This document shows positions 11,946 through 23,154 of a stretch of 64,000 bases of DNA, one piece after another (position 1 is the stretch's first letter; each line of letters opens with the position of its first letter). A model generated the notes under the pieces. That model made no database searches. It saw only the letters and a list, made by a program, of their open reading frames with translations, and was not told the origin of the DNA. The DNA comes from Boesenbergia rotunda (lineage: Eukaryota; Streptophyta; Magnoliopsida; Zingiberales; Zingiberaceae). The position numbers were made by a program, and so were the translations under genes. The stretch covers positions 129,792-193,791 of the forward strand of contig JAGFNQ010004029.1 of the NCBI GenBank assembly GCA_024364735.1, in the 5' to 3' direction.

Positions 11946-13064
11946 TATATATATATATACACACAAAAAAAAGCATTTGGTTCATATATTTTGGGTAAAT
12001 AAATAAATAAATATTAATAGAGAACAATAAAGTTTGTTTTTCTCCTAATATTTGCTAGGAAATAAACAATAAATATTTTGTAGTGTGTGTGTGTGAACCA
12101 TACTCTTAGGGAAAAAAAAAGTCTTCATATTTGCTAATGTTGTTGACAATAACTTATAACGCCACATTTTTTTTTCATACACTTGGAAAAGACAAGTGGG
12201 CCACATTTTTTTTTCTTTCCCTAAACTTTCTCTCCAAGTAAATGACTTGCCCCGCCAGAGATCAGTTAGACCAATCTGACTGACTCTGGGACGACACTTA
12301 ATTAGAGTCGGAGACGATCCAAAGTCGGAGATTACAAGGAGTCGGGTGGTTAAAAATCAGAGACTACAGGGAGTCAGATGGTCCGGAATCAAGGACGGTA
12401 TGAAGTTGGAGACTACAAGTAGCCGAGGGACGATCTAGAGTCGAGGACGATTTGAAATCGGAGAGCGACTTTATGTTGACTTTGATCTTCACCTTAACAG
12501 AACAATTGACTTCCACTTAACCATGTGGCACCTTCCGATTGCCTCCCGGCCCATATCAATAAATTAACAAAAATTTTGAATCGTCAATTTTAGAAACCAC
12601 AAGATTAATTAAGCAAAGCTAATTAAAGTAAAAAGAAAAATAGTTTCAACTTTGAGAAGATGGTATCATCACAAAGATTTAAAAAAAAAAAGGTTTTGCA
12701 AGCAAAAAAAGAAAAATTAATATCTTGATGCATCAAGTGATGTGGAAATTAGCTAGGATGGGCTTGCCACACTAAATGGCATGCTTCAAACAATTTATTC
12801 CCATTAGGGTTTTCTATCAGACCTAATTGATAGCTTAACTACCATTCCGATTGAGACACCCATGCACCGTGTGCTTCCATGCGATCTCAAAGCGAAGCAT
12901 GAGCATTAATCACCATATCATAGTCGAGGCCCTACAAATGAGTAACTGTGGCCACTAATCTCACTACATACACCATATCCATCTTAATTAATTAATTAAT
13001 TAAATTAGTGGTCTTCGTCCTAATCTCCGAGCTAGCTAGCTGTTGTGAAGGAAGGTCGACGAGA
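11946..13064. other. intergenic spacer
   Basis: No gene is supported. Around 12290-12470 there is a weak tandem pattern of about 50-base units containing GTCGGAGACTACA-like words. The remainder is unremarkable AT-rich DNA. Confidence 0.45.
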
Positions 13065-13080
13065 GCATGCACGTGCATGC
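13065..13080. promoter_or_regulatory. palindromic RY / G-box / RY composite site
   Basis: GCATGCACGTGCATGC is a perfect 16-base palindrome in which a CACGTG G-box (ABRE core ACGTG) is overlapped on both sides by the RY core CATGCA. RY motifs are bound by B3 domains of the ABI3/FUS3/LEC2 group and G-box ABREs by ABI5-type bZIPs. It lies about 5.1 kb upstream of the ABI3 start, with the CACTA and related insertions in between. The motif match is direct, but function is inference. Confidence 0.4.
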
Positions 13081-13508
13081 ATTAATTATATCGTCCATAT
13101 AGAAGAACATTGCCTGGATTGTATAGCCCTGCAGTTTGTTAATTTTAATGAAAATTTAATTAAGTCGTAATTAACTTCGCTGGGTGCTATTGTCTGCATG
13201 CAAATGTTAATTTGGGCTGAACAAATTAAACCCATTACGTATGGATTAAGGCCCATCTTATTGAAATCCATGCTTGATTTATCAATTTTAACAGTGAGAC
13301 ATAATGATTGCCGACGTCATAAAGCGTCCGACGCGTGGCCGTCTAAGCCCACGAATGGCGGCGAAAGTTGTGGCAGGGGAGGCAGCTAGCTTTGCTAACA
13401 TTGAATACTATTTAATTAATATAATTAATTAATATATCGAATTTGGAATTTTAATTTGGATAAGAGATGAAAAAATGGATGAAAATGCAGTCTCCATTTA
13501 AAAAAAAA

Positions 13509-14245
13509 AAAATCTTTGTATTCACGCTCTAATAAGAATGACAATTGACAACAGAATGGGTCAGGGATAGGTTTGTCGTCTCCATCCCCGTCTCCGAAGT
13601 AAATCTCCATTCCCGTCCCCGCCTCCACTTAATCGAGGAATCCCCGTCCAACCCACGGGGATTAAACCCCCATTCCCATCCCCATCCCCACCATAGAAAT
13701 ATCTCCAATAATAATAAATTAATAATAATTATTAATTTAAGATTCGTATTAGATTTTTATAAATCTTTAATATTATTAAAATTATTTTAATAATTATTAT
13801 TACTTTATTATTATTAGAGATATCAGAGCGGGTTCGGGGATGGGGATAGCATCCCCATATCCACCCCAGTCTATTTCGGAGATTTTAAAAACTCTCCGAA
13901 TCCGAATCCAAATCCGATACCAAACCCGCCCCGTTTCGGATTTTCCTCGTGGGTATCCAAATCCGCAAGGAAAATTGTCATCCCTACTCTCTGATGGGAT
14001 TGATAAGATGATTTTGTGTGCTATTTTTTTTATCAGTATAAAAGAGTAAAATTTCAGTATATATTTTAAGATTTGAGTATAAATTATTTGAGATTAAATA
14101 CTAATTTAAGAAATTTGAGTATTATTTGAAAAAAAAAATATCAGTTTCAGTATATAATAAAATTTTCATTATAAATTATAAAAATTTAAATATGAATTGA
14201 TTCAGATTGAGTATTATTTAAATAACATATCACATGCTCGACATA
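13509..14245. mobile_element. single arm of a long-inverted-repeat element, split by a MITE
   Basis: From AATCTTTGTATTCACGCTCT through GATGGGATTGATAAGATGAT and the AT-rich ATTTGAGTATTATTT tract, this matches the left arm of the element at 16842-17394 after removal of the MITE at 13533-13986. Only one arm is present here. There is no coding capacity. Confidence 0.6.
13533..13986. mobile_element. hAT-type MITE nested in the preceding element
   Basis: The ends form 14-base terminal inverted repeats with two mismatches (TAAGAATGACAATT at the left, TAGGGATGACAATT as the reverse complement of the right). The flanks CGCTCTAA and CTCTCTGA are 8 bases long and match at 6 positions, consistent with an aged hAT target duplication. 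The interior holds GC-rich palindromes of CCCCATCCCC type and no gene. Confidence 0.6.
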
Positions 14246-14319
14246 GTTGATCTAATCTTGAAGAAAGTAGTTGGATAAGTTGTTAGTTTCATATATTTAT
14301 ATAAATACATACTTTATTA

Positions 14320-16732
14320 CACTACAAGAATAACATAAATTACCAACGGAATTTTCGACGGAAATATTTTTTTCGTTCGAAATTTCCGACGGAACAATAT
14401 CCCGTCGGAAATTTTCGACAGAATTCTATGAATTCCGTCGGAAATTTCCGACGGAAATAAAATTCTGTCGGAAAAATTCCACGTGGGATGAGTTTTTCCC
14501 GACGGAATTCTATTTCCGTCGGTAATTTTCAACGGAAATATAATTCTGTCGGAAATTGCATTATTAGGGCAGACTTCCCCTTTCCCGTTTCCCTCTCGCC
14601 CGTGCTCCATCCGTCTGCTTCGCGCCGTCAATACCTCTTGGTCTCCTCCTCCCTCGCTCGCGGTGTGCTCGTTCTCCGATAAGTTTCATATTTAGTTTTT
14701 CTCCTTTCTCAGACAGATCGGCAGGATTGTAGCTGCAGTCAGATCTGGTCGCGCAGGCCGCTCCCGCCCAGAGCTAGCCGCGCTGGCCGCGGCCTCCCAG
14801 CGCTGGCCGCCCCCGCGGCCGCAAAGCACTGGTCGCGCCCGCGTCCGGCCAAAGCTGGTCTCGCGCCCTGGCTAGGGTATGCGGCCGTGCGTCGGAAGCT
14901 CTCGTTTATGAGTCCTAGTTCAAGTTAATTGGCACGATCAAGATTCAACAATGAAATTCAGGGTATACAGCTCAATTAAGGATCCAAAGCTAAACCATCA
15001 ACTTTTGAATGAGTTGATCTTCCTGCGCCTATTCCAATGAGTTGTCTCCCCACTTCTCGCGTACTGGAGCGTATATCATCTTTCTTTATAAGATCTATGG
15101 TGGTCAACTCACCTATGTGACTCTTTGGCTTTATAAGCTTCGGCTCACCTATTTTAACTATAATTTATTTTTTCTTAGGTTATTGTTTTTGCTGCTCTTC
15201 TCAGACTTGCATCTAATCTTCAGGTATAATTCATTCTTATGTTTTTTTGTAATGTTAGAATTTTGTTAAATTAGCAATTACTTGTTATTTTAGTCTTTAA
15301 TAATAAGATATCTTTAGTTATTATATGATTTAATTATTTTGTTAATTTAACATGTTATTTTAGAATTTATTATAAGAGATATCATTTAGAATTAATAATT
15401 TAGCTATATCTTACTGAACACCATGATACTTGTATTCATTAGAATAATTTAGGTATATCTTAATGAATTTATTTTAATTTTATTCTGATTAGGCAACAAT
15501 GTATATGAACAAGGCTTGGATGTACAACCGATTAGACAATGGATTTACTAGAGATGATTTTATTACTGATCTTGAATAATTTATGAACTTTATTAAAAGT
15601 CATCCAGAATGTATGGATGGTAATAAGTTAAAAATGTCCGTGTAATCATAGAAAATGCAGAAATATAAACTACTATGATGAGGATACGGTCAGAGTGCAT
15701 ATTTGTAAAAATGAGTTTGTGTCAAATTACTATAATTGGTATTGTCACGGAGAACCTTATGTATATGAATCAATTGGATATTATGTTGGTTCATCATTTG
15801 ATAATTTTGTTGTGTCCCTCAAACTATCAACTAATGATATTGCAATGCAATCAATGGTTAAAGATGCAATGAATGCATCTAATTATACCAACATAGATGA
15901 AATACCTGCACCTGAATATCAACAATTATATGAAATGTTAAAGTCTAGTGGGAAGGCGTTCCTTCTGGCCATTCTCAGTTATCAGCTACTGCAAGGTTGT
16001 TAAATATGAAAGCAGAACATCATTTTTCCAAAAGATGTTATGATGAAATATGCCAATTAATGTCAGAGTTAATCCCTGCTGATAACATAATGACTGATAG
16101 CTTGTACAATACAAAGAAATTGCTTAGAGGTTTAGGTTTACCTGTAGAAAAGATTGATTGTTGTTACGATCCCTGCTTCTACAAGCAAGAAACAAGAAGC
16201 AAGTCGCAGAGAACACCAACAACTTAAACAACAAAAACCTTCGCTTCGTTGTTCTTCTCTGCTTCGCCAACTTCTTCTTCTTAAGCTTTTCTTCTGAACA
16301 CCTACAGGCATCGTCACCCATTGACCCCTTCTGAGCTCTCAGCATACTGAAGTCATCCTCTTCAGCTGAAGCTTCAGGTCAGTCACCCACTGACCCCTTC
16401 TAAGCTCTCAGCAGACTGCGGTCATCCTCTTTAGCTGAAGCTTTAGGTCAGTGTCGTTGAACCTGCAAATGTGTATCAAACAAAATAGCACCAAGGAAAA
16501 TCACCCTTGACCCTTCTTCTTGCTCATTTATTTGAATTTTCAACCAGGATATAACACTCCTTCTTGCTTCTTCGTCGGAAATTTTACCGAAGGTACGAAA
16601 ATTTCGTCGGTAATTCCTTACCGACGGATTTCACTCCAACGGAGAAAATTCCGTCGGAATTCGTCGATAAGTACGTTTACCGACGAAATTCGGTTGATAA
16701 ATTCCGTCGGGAATGCTATTTTTGTGGTAGTG
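14320..16732 (+). mobile_element. non-autonomous CACTA (En/Spm-type) DNA transposon
   Basis: The left end reads CACTACAAGAA and the right end TTTTGTGGTAGTG, the inverse of CACTACCACAAAA. The element is flanked on both sides by the 3-base target duplication TTA (14317-14319 and 16733-16735). Both subterminal regions (about 14343-14560 and 16575-16712) are packed with direct and inverted copies of the CCGACGGAAATTTCCGTCGG type, the expected transposase-binding arrays. The 2.4 kb interior keeps only the N-terminal part of a TNP2-like transposase (15499-16227), so the copy cannot move by itself. At 16313-16450 a unit of about 68 bases beginning TCACCCA.TGACCCCTTCT is duplicated. Confidence 0.92.
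15499..16227 (+). pseudogene. truncated TNP2-type CACTA transposase remnant
   Basis: After an acceptor-like ATTAG the reading starts MYMNKAWMYNRLDNGF, the typical transposase-associated N-terminal domain. It is broken by a TAA at about 15577 and continues in other frames with CPCNHRKC (zinc-ligand-like Cys/His) and YYNWYCHGE. A downstream segment at 15997-16160 contains MKAEHHFSKRCYDEICQLMS, DNIMTDSLYNTKKLLRGLGL and PVEKIDCC, the well-known tnp2 start region. After PVEKIDCC the similarity stops abruptly, so the catalytic part is deleted. Stops and frameshifts make it a pseudogene. The family match is strong. Confidence 0.85.
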
Positions 16733-16841
16733 TTATATCCCGGTTGGACTCCTGGTTAAACCGGTTGAACTTCTGAACCTCTGAACCCTTGCTCCGACCG
16801 ATTTCGATGTTCGGTCCGGTTCTCAAAACCTTGGTCTCCAC

Positions 16842-17394
16842 TTGATAAAATCTTTGTATGCACTCTCTGATGGGATTGACAAGATGATTTGGTGTGTTAT
16901 TTTTTATGAGTAAAATTTCAGTATACATTGTAAAGATTTGAGTATAAATTATTTGAGATTGAATACTAATTTAAGAAATTTGAGTATTATTTAAAAAAAT
17001 ATATCAGTATACATTATTTCAGTATATGATAAAATTTTCAGTATACATTATAAAAATTTAAGTATCAATTGGTTTAGATTGAGTATTATTTAAAGAATTT
17101 GAGTATAAAATTTAAAAATTTGAATATGTCAAGAAGATCATGATAGAGATATCACCGCATCAAGATCTTTACATGAAGAAGTTATCGAAACTTTATACTC
17201 AAATATCTTAAATTAATATTTAATATCAAACAATTTATACTCAAATCTTTATAATATATATTAAATTTTAATATATATTAAATTTTTACTCTTTTCTAAC
17301 TATAAAAAATAATATATAAAATTATCTTATCAATTTCATCAGAAAATACATATAAAGATTTCATCAGAAAGTACATATAAAGATTTTATCAGAA
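16842..17394. mobile_element. long terminal inverted repeat element (non-autonomous DNA transposon)
   Basis: The left arm from TGATAAAATCTTTGTATG through the AT-rich tract to about 17110 is mirrored on the right from about 17180 to 17394. The right end carries two tandem copies of the terminal unit (AAAGATTTCATCAGAAAGTAC-like). It has no coding capacity. Terminal repeats longer than 150 bases suggest a Mutator-like MITE, but no clean 9-base target duplication was found. A single arm of the same family is at 13509-14245. Confidence 0.6.
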
Positions 17395-17468
17395 GGGACT
17401 ACGTGGAAAACTAAATTCCATTTTAGAAATTTTTTTCCAATTAACTCATAAACGATCAAGCTAATCGC

Positions 17469-17478
17469 CATGCATGCA
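17469..17478. promoter_or_regulatory. RY/Sph motif upstream of ABI3
   Basis: CATGCATGCA contains the full RY core CATGCA on both strands, about 705 bases before the ABI3 start codon. It sits in a GC-rich island (17460-17850) that directly follows the TE block. RY motifs are B3-domain targets, so feedback by ABI3 or by LEC2/FUS3 is plausible but inferred. Confidence 0.4.
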
Positions 17479-17600
17479 CCGGGTCGGAGGTCGTGGTGGA
17501 TGACGAAGGAAGCTGCTTGTCGCGGAGCGTCCTCGGACACAGCTAGCTAGCTAAGCCGCCGACACGTCTCCGCCGACGACACGCCGCGCGACACCTCCAT

Positions 17601-17609
17601 ACACGTGTC
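17601..17609. promoter_or_regulatory. G-box type ABRE upstream of ABI3
   Basis: ACACGTGTC is a classical ABA response element (bZIP target), about 570 bases before the ABI3 start and 130 bases from the RY motif. RY plus ABRE is the usual arrangement in seed-maturation promoters. Function here is inferred. Confidence 0.45.
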
Positions 17610-18132
17610 CGCCGCGTGACCCGGCTCTAGTCCCATCTCCACCGCCGCGCGCGCGCGCGAGCCTGAAGCCTGAGCGGCCCCCCAATGGCGACCGGCTACG
17701 CGTCGGCAGGCCAGATCTGGTGTCCTGGCAGTGCAGCGGATGAGCGAGAGTGGGTCCGCTGACCCGCCGCCCGCGACCGCCACTGACGCCTCGACGTCTG
17801 TCGTCGGGCTCTCGAAGGGAGCACAGTCCTGTCTGGCTTGAGACTTCCGTGAATTCTGGCAATTCTTCGATTAGGAAAAAAAACAAACTGTTTTTCTTGT
17901 ACATAGATCACTAGCTAGCTAATTCTCTTCTGCTTCCTAGAATCAAGCATTCATATCAAATATTTATCCAAGGAAAGTTTCCTTGTCCAAACCCATACTG
18001 GGTCCATGATGCACTCCCCTTCTCAGGTTTCCTCTGCTGAGACTTGCATATGCTATAGTTAATTGATTAATTAATTGTTGCACTTATAATCTCTGTTCTT
18101 GCCTCTTGGCCAGCTTGTTCTGTAATCACTGT

Positions 18133-18140
18133 TTTATATA
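18133..18140 (+). promoter_or_regulatory. possible TATA box of ABI3
   Basis: TTTATATA lies 42 bases before the ATG at 18182. If used, the leader would be only about 15 bases, which is unusually short. A more distal start is therefore also possible. Confidence 0.3.
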
Positions 18141-18181
18141 GTGTGGGTGTGTGTAAGTAGATCGGGAGATCTCATACTGCC

Positions 18182-20543
18182 ATGGACATGGAATGCATGC
18201 AGATCGACGATCGTGAGGAGGAAAAAGTAGCGACCATGGCGGATGATCATGTAGAAGGTCTGGATCGGGATCAGGCCGGGCTGCGAGACCCCGACGAGAT
18301 CTTGCTCGATGTCTACGGCGACGACCTCATCTTCTCCGAGGGCGCCTTCCCTGCTATGCCTTGCTTCCCTTGCACTTCCTCGCCCTCCCCTTCTTCCGGC
18401 GCCGGTTCCAACGCCCTGCATGCGGCCGCCGCCTCCTCCTCCTCTTCCTCCGCCGACTCCTGGGCCTTCTTGCAGGTCGCCGATGGAGTAGGCGTCGGCT
18501 TCGACGACGTGGGCCGTTCGCAGCCCGAGGAAGCCGCCGTACCGACGACGTCATCCTCGGTGGTCGAACACGAACGATGCGGCGGAGGCGACGACTTCGT
18601 CCTCGACGAGGAGGACATAGATCTCTTCGACCTGTCCATCGACGTGGACGACCCCTTGTGGGATCCCTCCTCTCTTCTCCGAGCCGACGAGGCGCAGGCG
18701 ACGCATGGACGAGATGAAAGAGGAGAGCTGTTGCCGGAGCAGCAGGAGCAGGGTAGTTGTAATAATAACTCAGAGCAAGAGCCGGCGAGGATATTCTTGG
18801 AGTGGTTGAAGAACAACAGGGACGCCATCTCGCCGGAGGTCCTGCGCAGCATAAAGCTCAAGCGCTCCACCATTGAGTGCGCCGCCCGGCGGCTCGGCCG
18901 GACTCTGCAAGGCCGCACCCAGCTTCTCCGCCTCATACTCACATGGGTGCAGAACAACCACCTCCAACGCAAGCGCCCCATCGTTTCTAACCCAAATCCT
19001 AACCAGCAGATCGACTGCGGCGGCGCTTATGGCGGCGCCGCATGGATTCCGGGAGCCGGCCTTGTGGACGGCGACGAGATGTCGTATCCTAGTGCATCGG
19101 TAGCCGGTCCTTGTGGATATCGCCATTGCTCCACTGCTCCCAACGGCGGCGTAGTGGTGAACAGCCAACCGTTTTCGCCAGCCATAGATTTCCTCGACGT
19201 CACCGCCGCTGGGCCATGGCCAGCATTGCCGCCTCAGTTTGCGTCGTTCCCTTCCGTGGTTCCTCCGCAGTATTCCGGTGGGTTCGTGAACCATTTCCAT
19301 CCGATGTACCACCCGGGCACCGGACAAAGGCTAGGCGGCGTCGGCGTCGGCGTCGCGTCCTCGGCCACCAAGGAAGCGAGGAAAAAAAGGATGGCGCGAC
19401 AGCGCCGTTTCGCCCACCGGAACCATCATAATACCCAAAACCAGCTCGGCGGCGGCGGAAACCTAGACGTCGGAGACACCGGATCAACTCATTCTATAAA
19501 TGGAAGGAACCGGACCTTTTCGAACACCATGCCGGCTGCCGCCACGGCGACCCACGAAACGCCGATTTCCGCAAGCATGCAACCACCGCCGGCGGCTCAA
19601 CTACAGCAGAAATCATCCGATCAGCAAGCTCCCGGTGATCAGAAACGTCGGGTCAGCTACTATTTCCGTAATTTGATCATAAATTTTAAAAAAAAATTGC
19701 AATTCAACAAGTAAAAATTAAGTTTCGGTGAACTTGGCAGGGATTGAAGGGCGAGAAGAACTTAAAATTTCTGTTGCAGAAGGTGTTGAAGCAGAGCGAC
19801 GTGGGCAGTCTGGGTCGCATCGTACTGCCGAAAGTGAGCTCACTATATGATCACTTCTACATTGCTGATGATCATCCAAAACAAAAATTATATCTTTTGT
19901 TGTCGAACAGAAGGAGGCAGAGACTCACCTTCCTGAGCTAGATGCGAGAGATGGAATCTCCATTCCAATGGAAGATATCGGCACATCGCAGGTCTGGAAC
20001 ATGCGATATAGGTACATATAATTGATTTATATATATATAGTTAATTTACAACATGCCTAATGATGTTAAAACTTGGCTTTACTTTGAACAATCATCTTTG
20101 GTAACTGCAGATTCTGGCCAAACAACAAGAGCAGAATGTATCTCTTGGAAAATACAGGTGATTGATTAATTAGTTAGTTAAAGTGCCATTTTCTTTTTTA
20201 ATTAGTATCATACGCTAATGGTGATCGAGAGAATTCAGGAGATTTTGTGAGGTCGAACGGTTTGCAGGAAGGCGACTTCATCCTGATCTACTCGGATGTC
20301 AAGTGCGGCAAATATGTAAGTCACTACGTTCTCTCCATTATGTTCTTCGTATCTCTGAACCTCATTGGCAATATGGTTTCTCCTCCAACTTCTGTTCACT
20401 AGATGATTCGAGGAGTGAAGGTTCGACAACCAGTAGAGCCGCGAGCATTGAGCAGTAGAAATGCTGCGAAATTGCGACAAAGAAGGAACCGTAGCATCCA
20501 TGTCCATGAAGAGGCTGATGAGAATGATGAAGAAGATGCATAA
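18182..20543 (+). CDS. ABI3/VP1: ABI3/VIVIPAROUS1 B3-domain transcription factor
   Basis: Six coding exons: 18182-19651, 19741-19833, 19911-20011, 20111-20157, 20239-20315 and 20403-20543. All introns are 77-99 bases, GT-AG, and phase-consistent, giving 642 residues. Residues 1-190 are acidic (A1 activation region, with DEEDIDLFDLSIDVDDPLWD). The B1 region is near 199-262 (PARIFLEWLKNNRDAISPEV). The basic B2 region is near 395-412 (TKEARKKRMARQRRFAHRN). The B3 DNA-binding domain is near 495-605 ([50 protein letters not shown], and GDFVRSNGLQEGDF). This order is diagnostic of ABI3/VP1, which with ABI5 bZIPs activates seed-maturation and ABA-response genes in the nucleus through RY and ABRE sites. 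The 3' end is an acidic tail. The gene appears intact. Reading past the exon 1 donor gives a short alternative end at 19714. Confidence 0.96.
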
Positions 20544-21518
20544 GTTGTTGATGATCAAAGTCAATTAGCTATATATATATAATATATATGTTTTGTTATC
20601 TCCTCTTGATCCTTGTCCATAACTAATCTTGTAGTTGGTATCCATATATGGCTACTTATGTGAGGATCATATTGGAGAAAGACTAATTAATGTAATAGTA
20701 CTTTTTGAACTTAATGGCTGATAAGTACACGTGATATATAATCATTGATATCTATAATTCTTAGGGTTAGCAGATGATGAAGATCTGAAATACAGTTTAA
20801 GTGTTAGAGGCATGCCAATTGTTCAACTTCAATGCAAGTGCGCAGTAAGATTGAGTTGATTTCATCTTCACAGATGTATAAGATTTGCATCTGAAACAAA
20901 TGGTGCTCCTCATTTGCTAAGCTTTTGAGTTTCAGAATGTATAGCGCAGGGAAGCAAAATAATTTTCAAAGAAGGTGAGAATGCTCATCCTTACACAGTT
21001 GGATTTCTGTCGATAGCCCGGGAAGAATTGGCAGATGAATCTTCACCATGCATGCAAGTTGAAGTGTTATCCTCAGTTTGCAACTAAGAGCATTCACAAT
21101 ATCTTCAAATATTTCTCCCAAATATTTGTAATCCCTACGTCTATATCATCAATTAAATTTCTCACAAACCAAATGTTTATGAAGACCGCCTATCAAATAT
21201 CATACTCTCAAATTACACAATTAAATATCTCAATTTCTATTATTAATAAAGTTTTATTTTTTTTAGAAGTGATCATTTTTACATGTTTTCTTCTGATTCT
21301 ACCAACAATAAAATATGTGTTTATATAAACTTTATATCCTAAAACTTAATAAAGAAATTCTTACATATATACCTCAATTCCTATCGTGTAAAAAAAAGAG
21401 AAATTTTACCAAAAATGAAAATTCATAATAAAATTTGTAACAGAAAGAAATTATTAAAATAAGGCGCTTATATAGACAAACTCTAATCCATAAATCCCAA
21501 CATGCCAAAAATACGTTA
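20544..21518. other. 3' region of ABI3 and AT-rich spacer
   Basis: It contains the 3' untranslated region of ABI3 with a short TA run at 20568-20588. No other gene or clear repeat is seen before the solo LTR. Confidence 0.5.
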
Positions 21519-21523
21519 AATAT

Positions 21524-23154
21524 TGTAGGACCATTACACGTGAGAGAGAGGTGAATCACGTGACTTTTAAAAAACTTAGGGGGCGTTTGGTATGCTTACT
21601 TTTCATTTTCATTTTCTGTAGAAAATGCGGTTTTCTGAAAAATATGTTTGGTTTGCATTTTCCAACCTTGTTTTCCAAAAAAAAGATATAGTGTTTTCTG
21701 GAAAACTAGAGAATGAAATAAAGGCATTTTCCAAAAAAATGAGAAAATACGGTGGCGTTTGGTTTGCTCCATTTTCTATTCTCATTTTCCAGAAAATCAA
21801 ATTTTCTTATTTTCTGGAAAATGACTTTATTTCATTCTCTAGTTTTTCAGAAAACACTATATCTTTTTCTGGAAAACAAGGCTGGAAAATGCAAACCAAA
21901 CATGTTCTCCAGAAAATCGCATTTTCTACAGAAAATAAAAATGAAAAACAAGTCCACCAAACACCCCCTATGGTTTTCTGGAAAATGAAAATAGAAAATG
22001 AAGCAAACCAAACGCCCCTTATCTTTTTTGCATTTTCGAAATCAAGTACGTAGTGGAAATTACAAATAAAAAACATAAATAAAAGACATAGGCAGTTTCA
22101 CTTGATTCGGAAACTTCAACAACTCCTATTTCAAGGCCCAAGTTCATTGGACTTTTTCGACCGACGACCCACTAATTTCTCTACCTGTAAACTCCCTGTA
22201 AAGTAGTCGAATATAAATAAATGGGAAGTATAAACCATATACTTCTTATAAACAATAATGTAAGTACAATAAATAAATTGCGTTACCCAATACGGTAGTA
22301 GAATTCTGGTGGAGTCAATCTTTCGGCAACGGTCGATCGTAGTTGAGTAGTAGCAGGGATGCAACACAAAGACAGAGTAGCAGATCGATTAAAAATCAAG
22401 TGTCGAAGATGTTGTTCATTAGCCTCCTCGAACCAGCCTTATAAGGGCCACTGAGGGTGCCTCAGTTCCCAACTGAGACACCACAGTTTAAAGTTTGATC
22501 AAATATGAAACAGCTTATCCACTAGAGAGTGCCCTCAATCCAACCTGAGGTGCCTCAATTTTCATCTGAGACATCGTCTTGGCTCCAAACTGAGGCACCT
22601 TTAAAGTTGAAAATCTTATCTTCAGCGATAACTACACGGAGGTGCCTTCAAACACTTAAGGTGCCTCCAGTTTAAACTGACCCCTAAGTGATCCTATTTT
22701 TCCAAGATCGGGATCTAATCAAAGCCTCAGCTTAGAGCTCCCCAATGGTCTAAGTTGTACCACACCTAAAGTCTCACTAGTGACTCGTCCTCACCGAATC
22801 TCTCCTCCCATAACTTACGTTACATATTATTACAGATCTACTTAGCTTCTTAACCCACTAGGTCTTCTTGTCAGATGCCTTATTGGGATTTCAGCCAGTT
22901 GTCAGGTCTAGTGGACCCAACTATACTTCATGATAGGTCTCCACCAACCTGTGCTTCAACCAGTTGTCAGATCCTACGGACCCAACTGGACTTCCTGCCA
23001 AGACTTAACCACTCTAAATTCAGTCTGGTATCAGGTCCTAAGTCTTTCAATTTTGCATACTTTATAACATAATTAAACAACAACGCATCTAACTTTAATC
23101 CTTTTGGCATACATCAAAACCTAAAATTGACCGTTAGTGCAAACTACACCAATA
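21524..23154 (-). mobile_element. diverged solo LTR, relative of the LTR at 26878-28227
   Basis: It begins TGTAGGACC, ends ACACCAATA, and is flanked by an exact 5-base target duplication AATAT (21519-21523 and 23155-23159). It aligns along its length with the LTRs of the gag-only element. Shared landmarks are GTGAATCACGTGACTTTTAA, the GGAAACTTC.ACAACTCCTA block, the repeated CCAGTTGTCAG word and the terminal CCGTTAGTGCAAACT. In element (minus) orientation a TTATAAGG box near 22438-22445 lies beside a palindrome array (22456-22668). No internal region or second LTR is present, so this is a solo LTR left by recombination. It carries a PIF-type MITE at 21579-22018. Confidence 0.85.
21579..22018. 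mobile_element. PIF/Harbinger (Tourist-like) MITE nested in the solo LTR
   Basis: The terminal inverted repeats GGGGGCGTTTGGT and ACCAAACGCCCC are flanked by TTA on both sides (21576-21578 and 22019-22021), the PIF/Harbinger signature. The interior is a second, imperfect head-to-head palindrome built from CATTTTCCAGAAAA-like words, so the element looks composite. There is no real gene, and open frames here are repeat readings. Confidence 0.8.

Noticed and set aside
17551..17911. Three overlapping minus-strand open frames in the GC-rich island upstream of ABI3
   Set aside because: Arg/Gly/Ala-rich readings of GC-rich promoter DNA with no domain, no family likeness, and mutual overlap in different frames.
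18313..18981. 222-residue minus-strand open frame within ABI3 exon 1
   Set aside because: Shadow of the GC-rich ABI3 coding strand. The plus-strand reading has the diagnostic ABI3 regions.
21625..22053. 142-residue open frame rich in Phe/Lys/Ser
   Set aside because: It is a reading of the MITE palindrome CATTTTCCAGAAAA and has no protein features.
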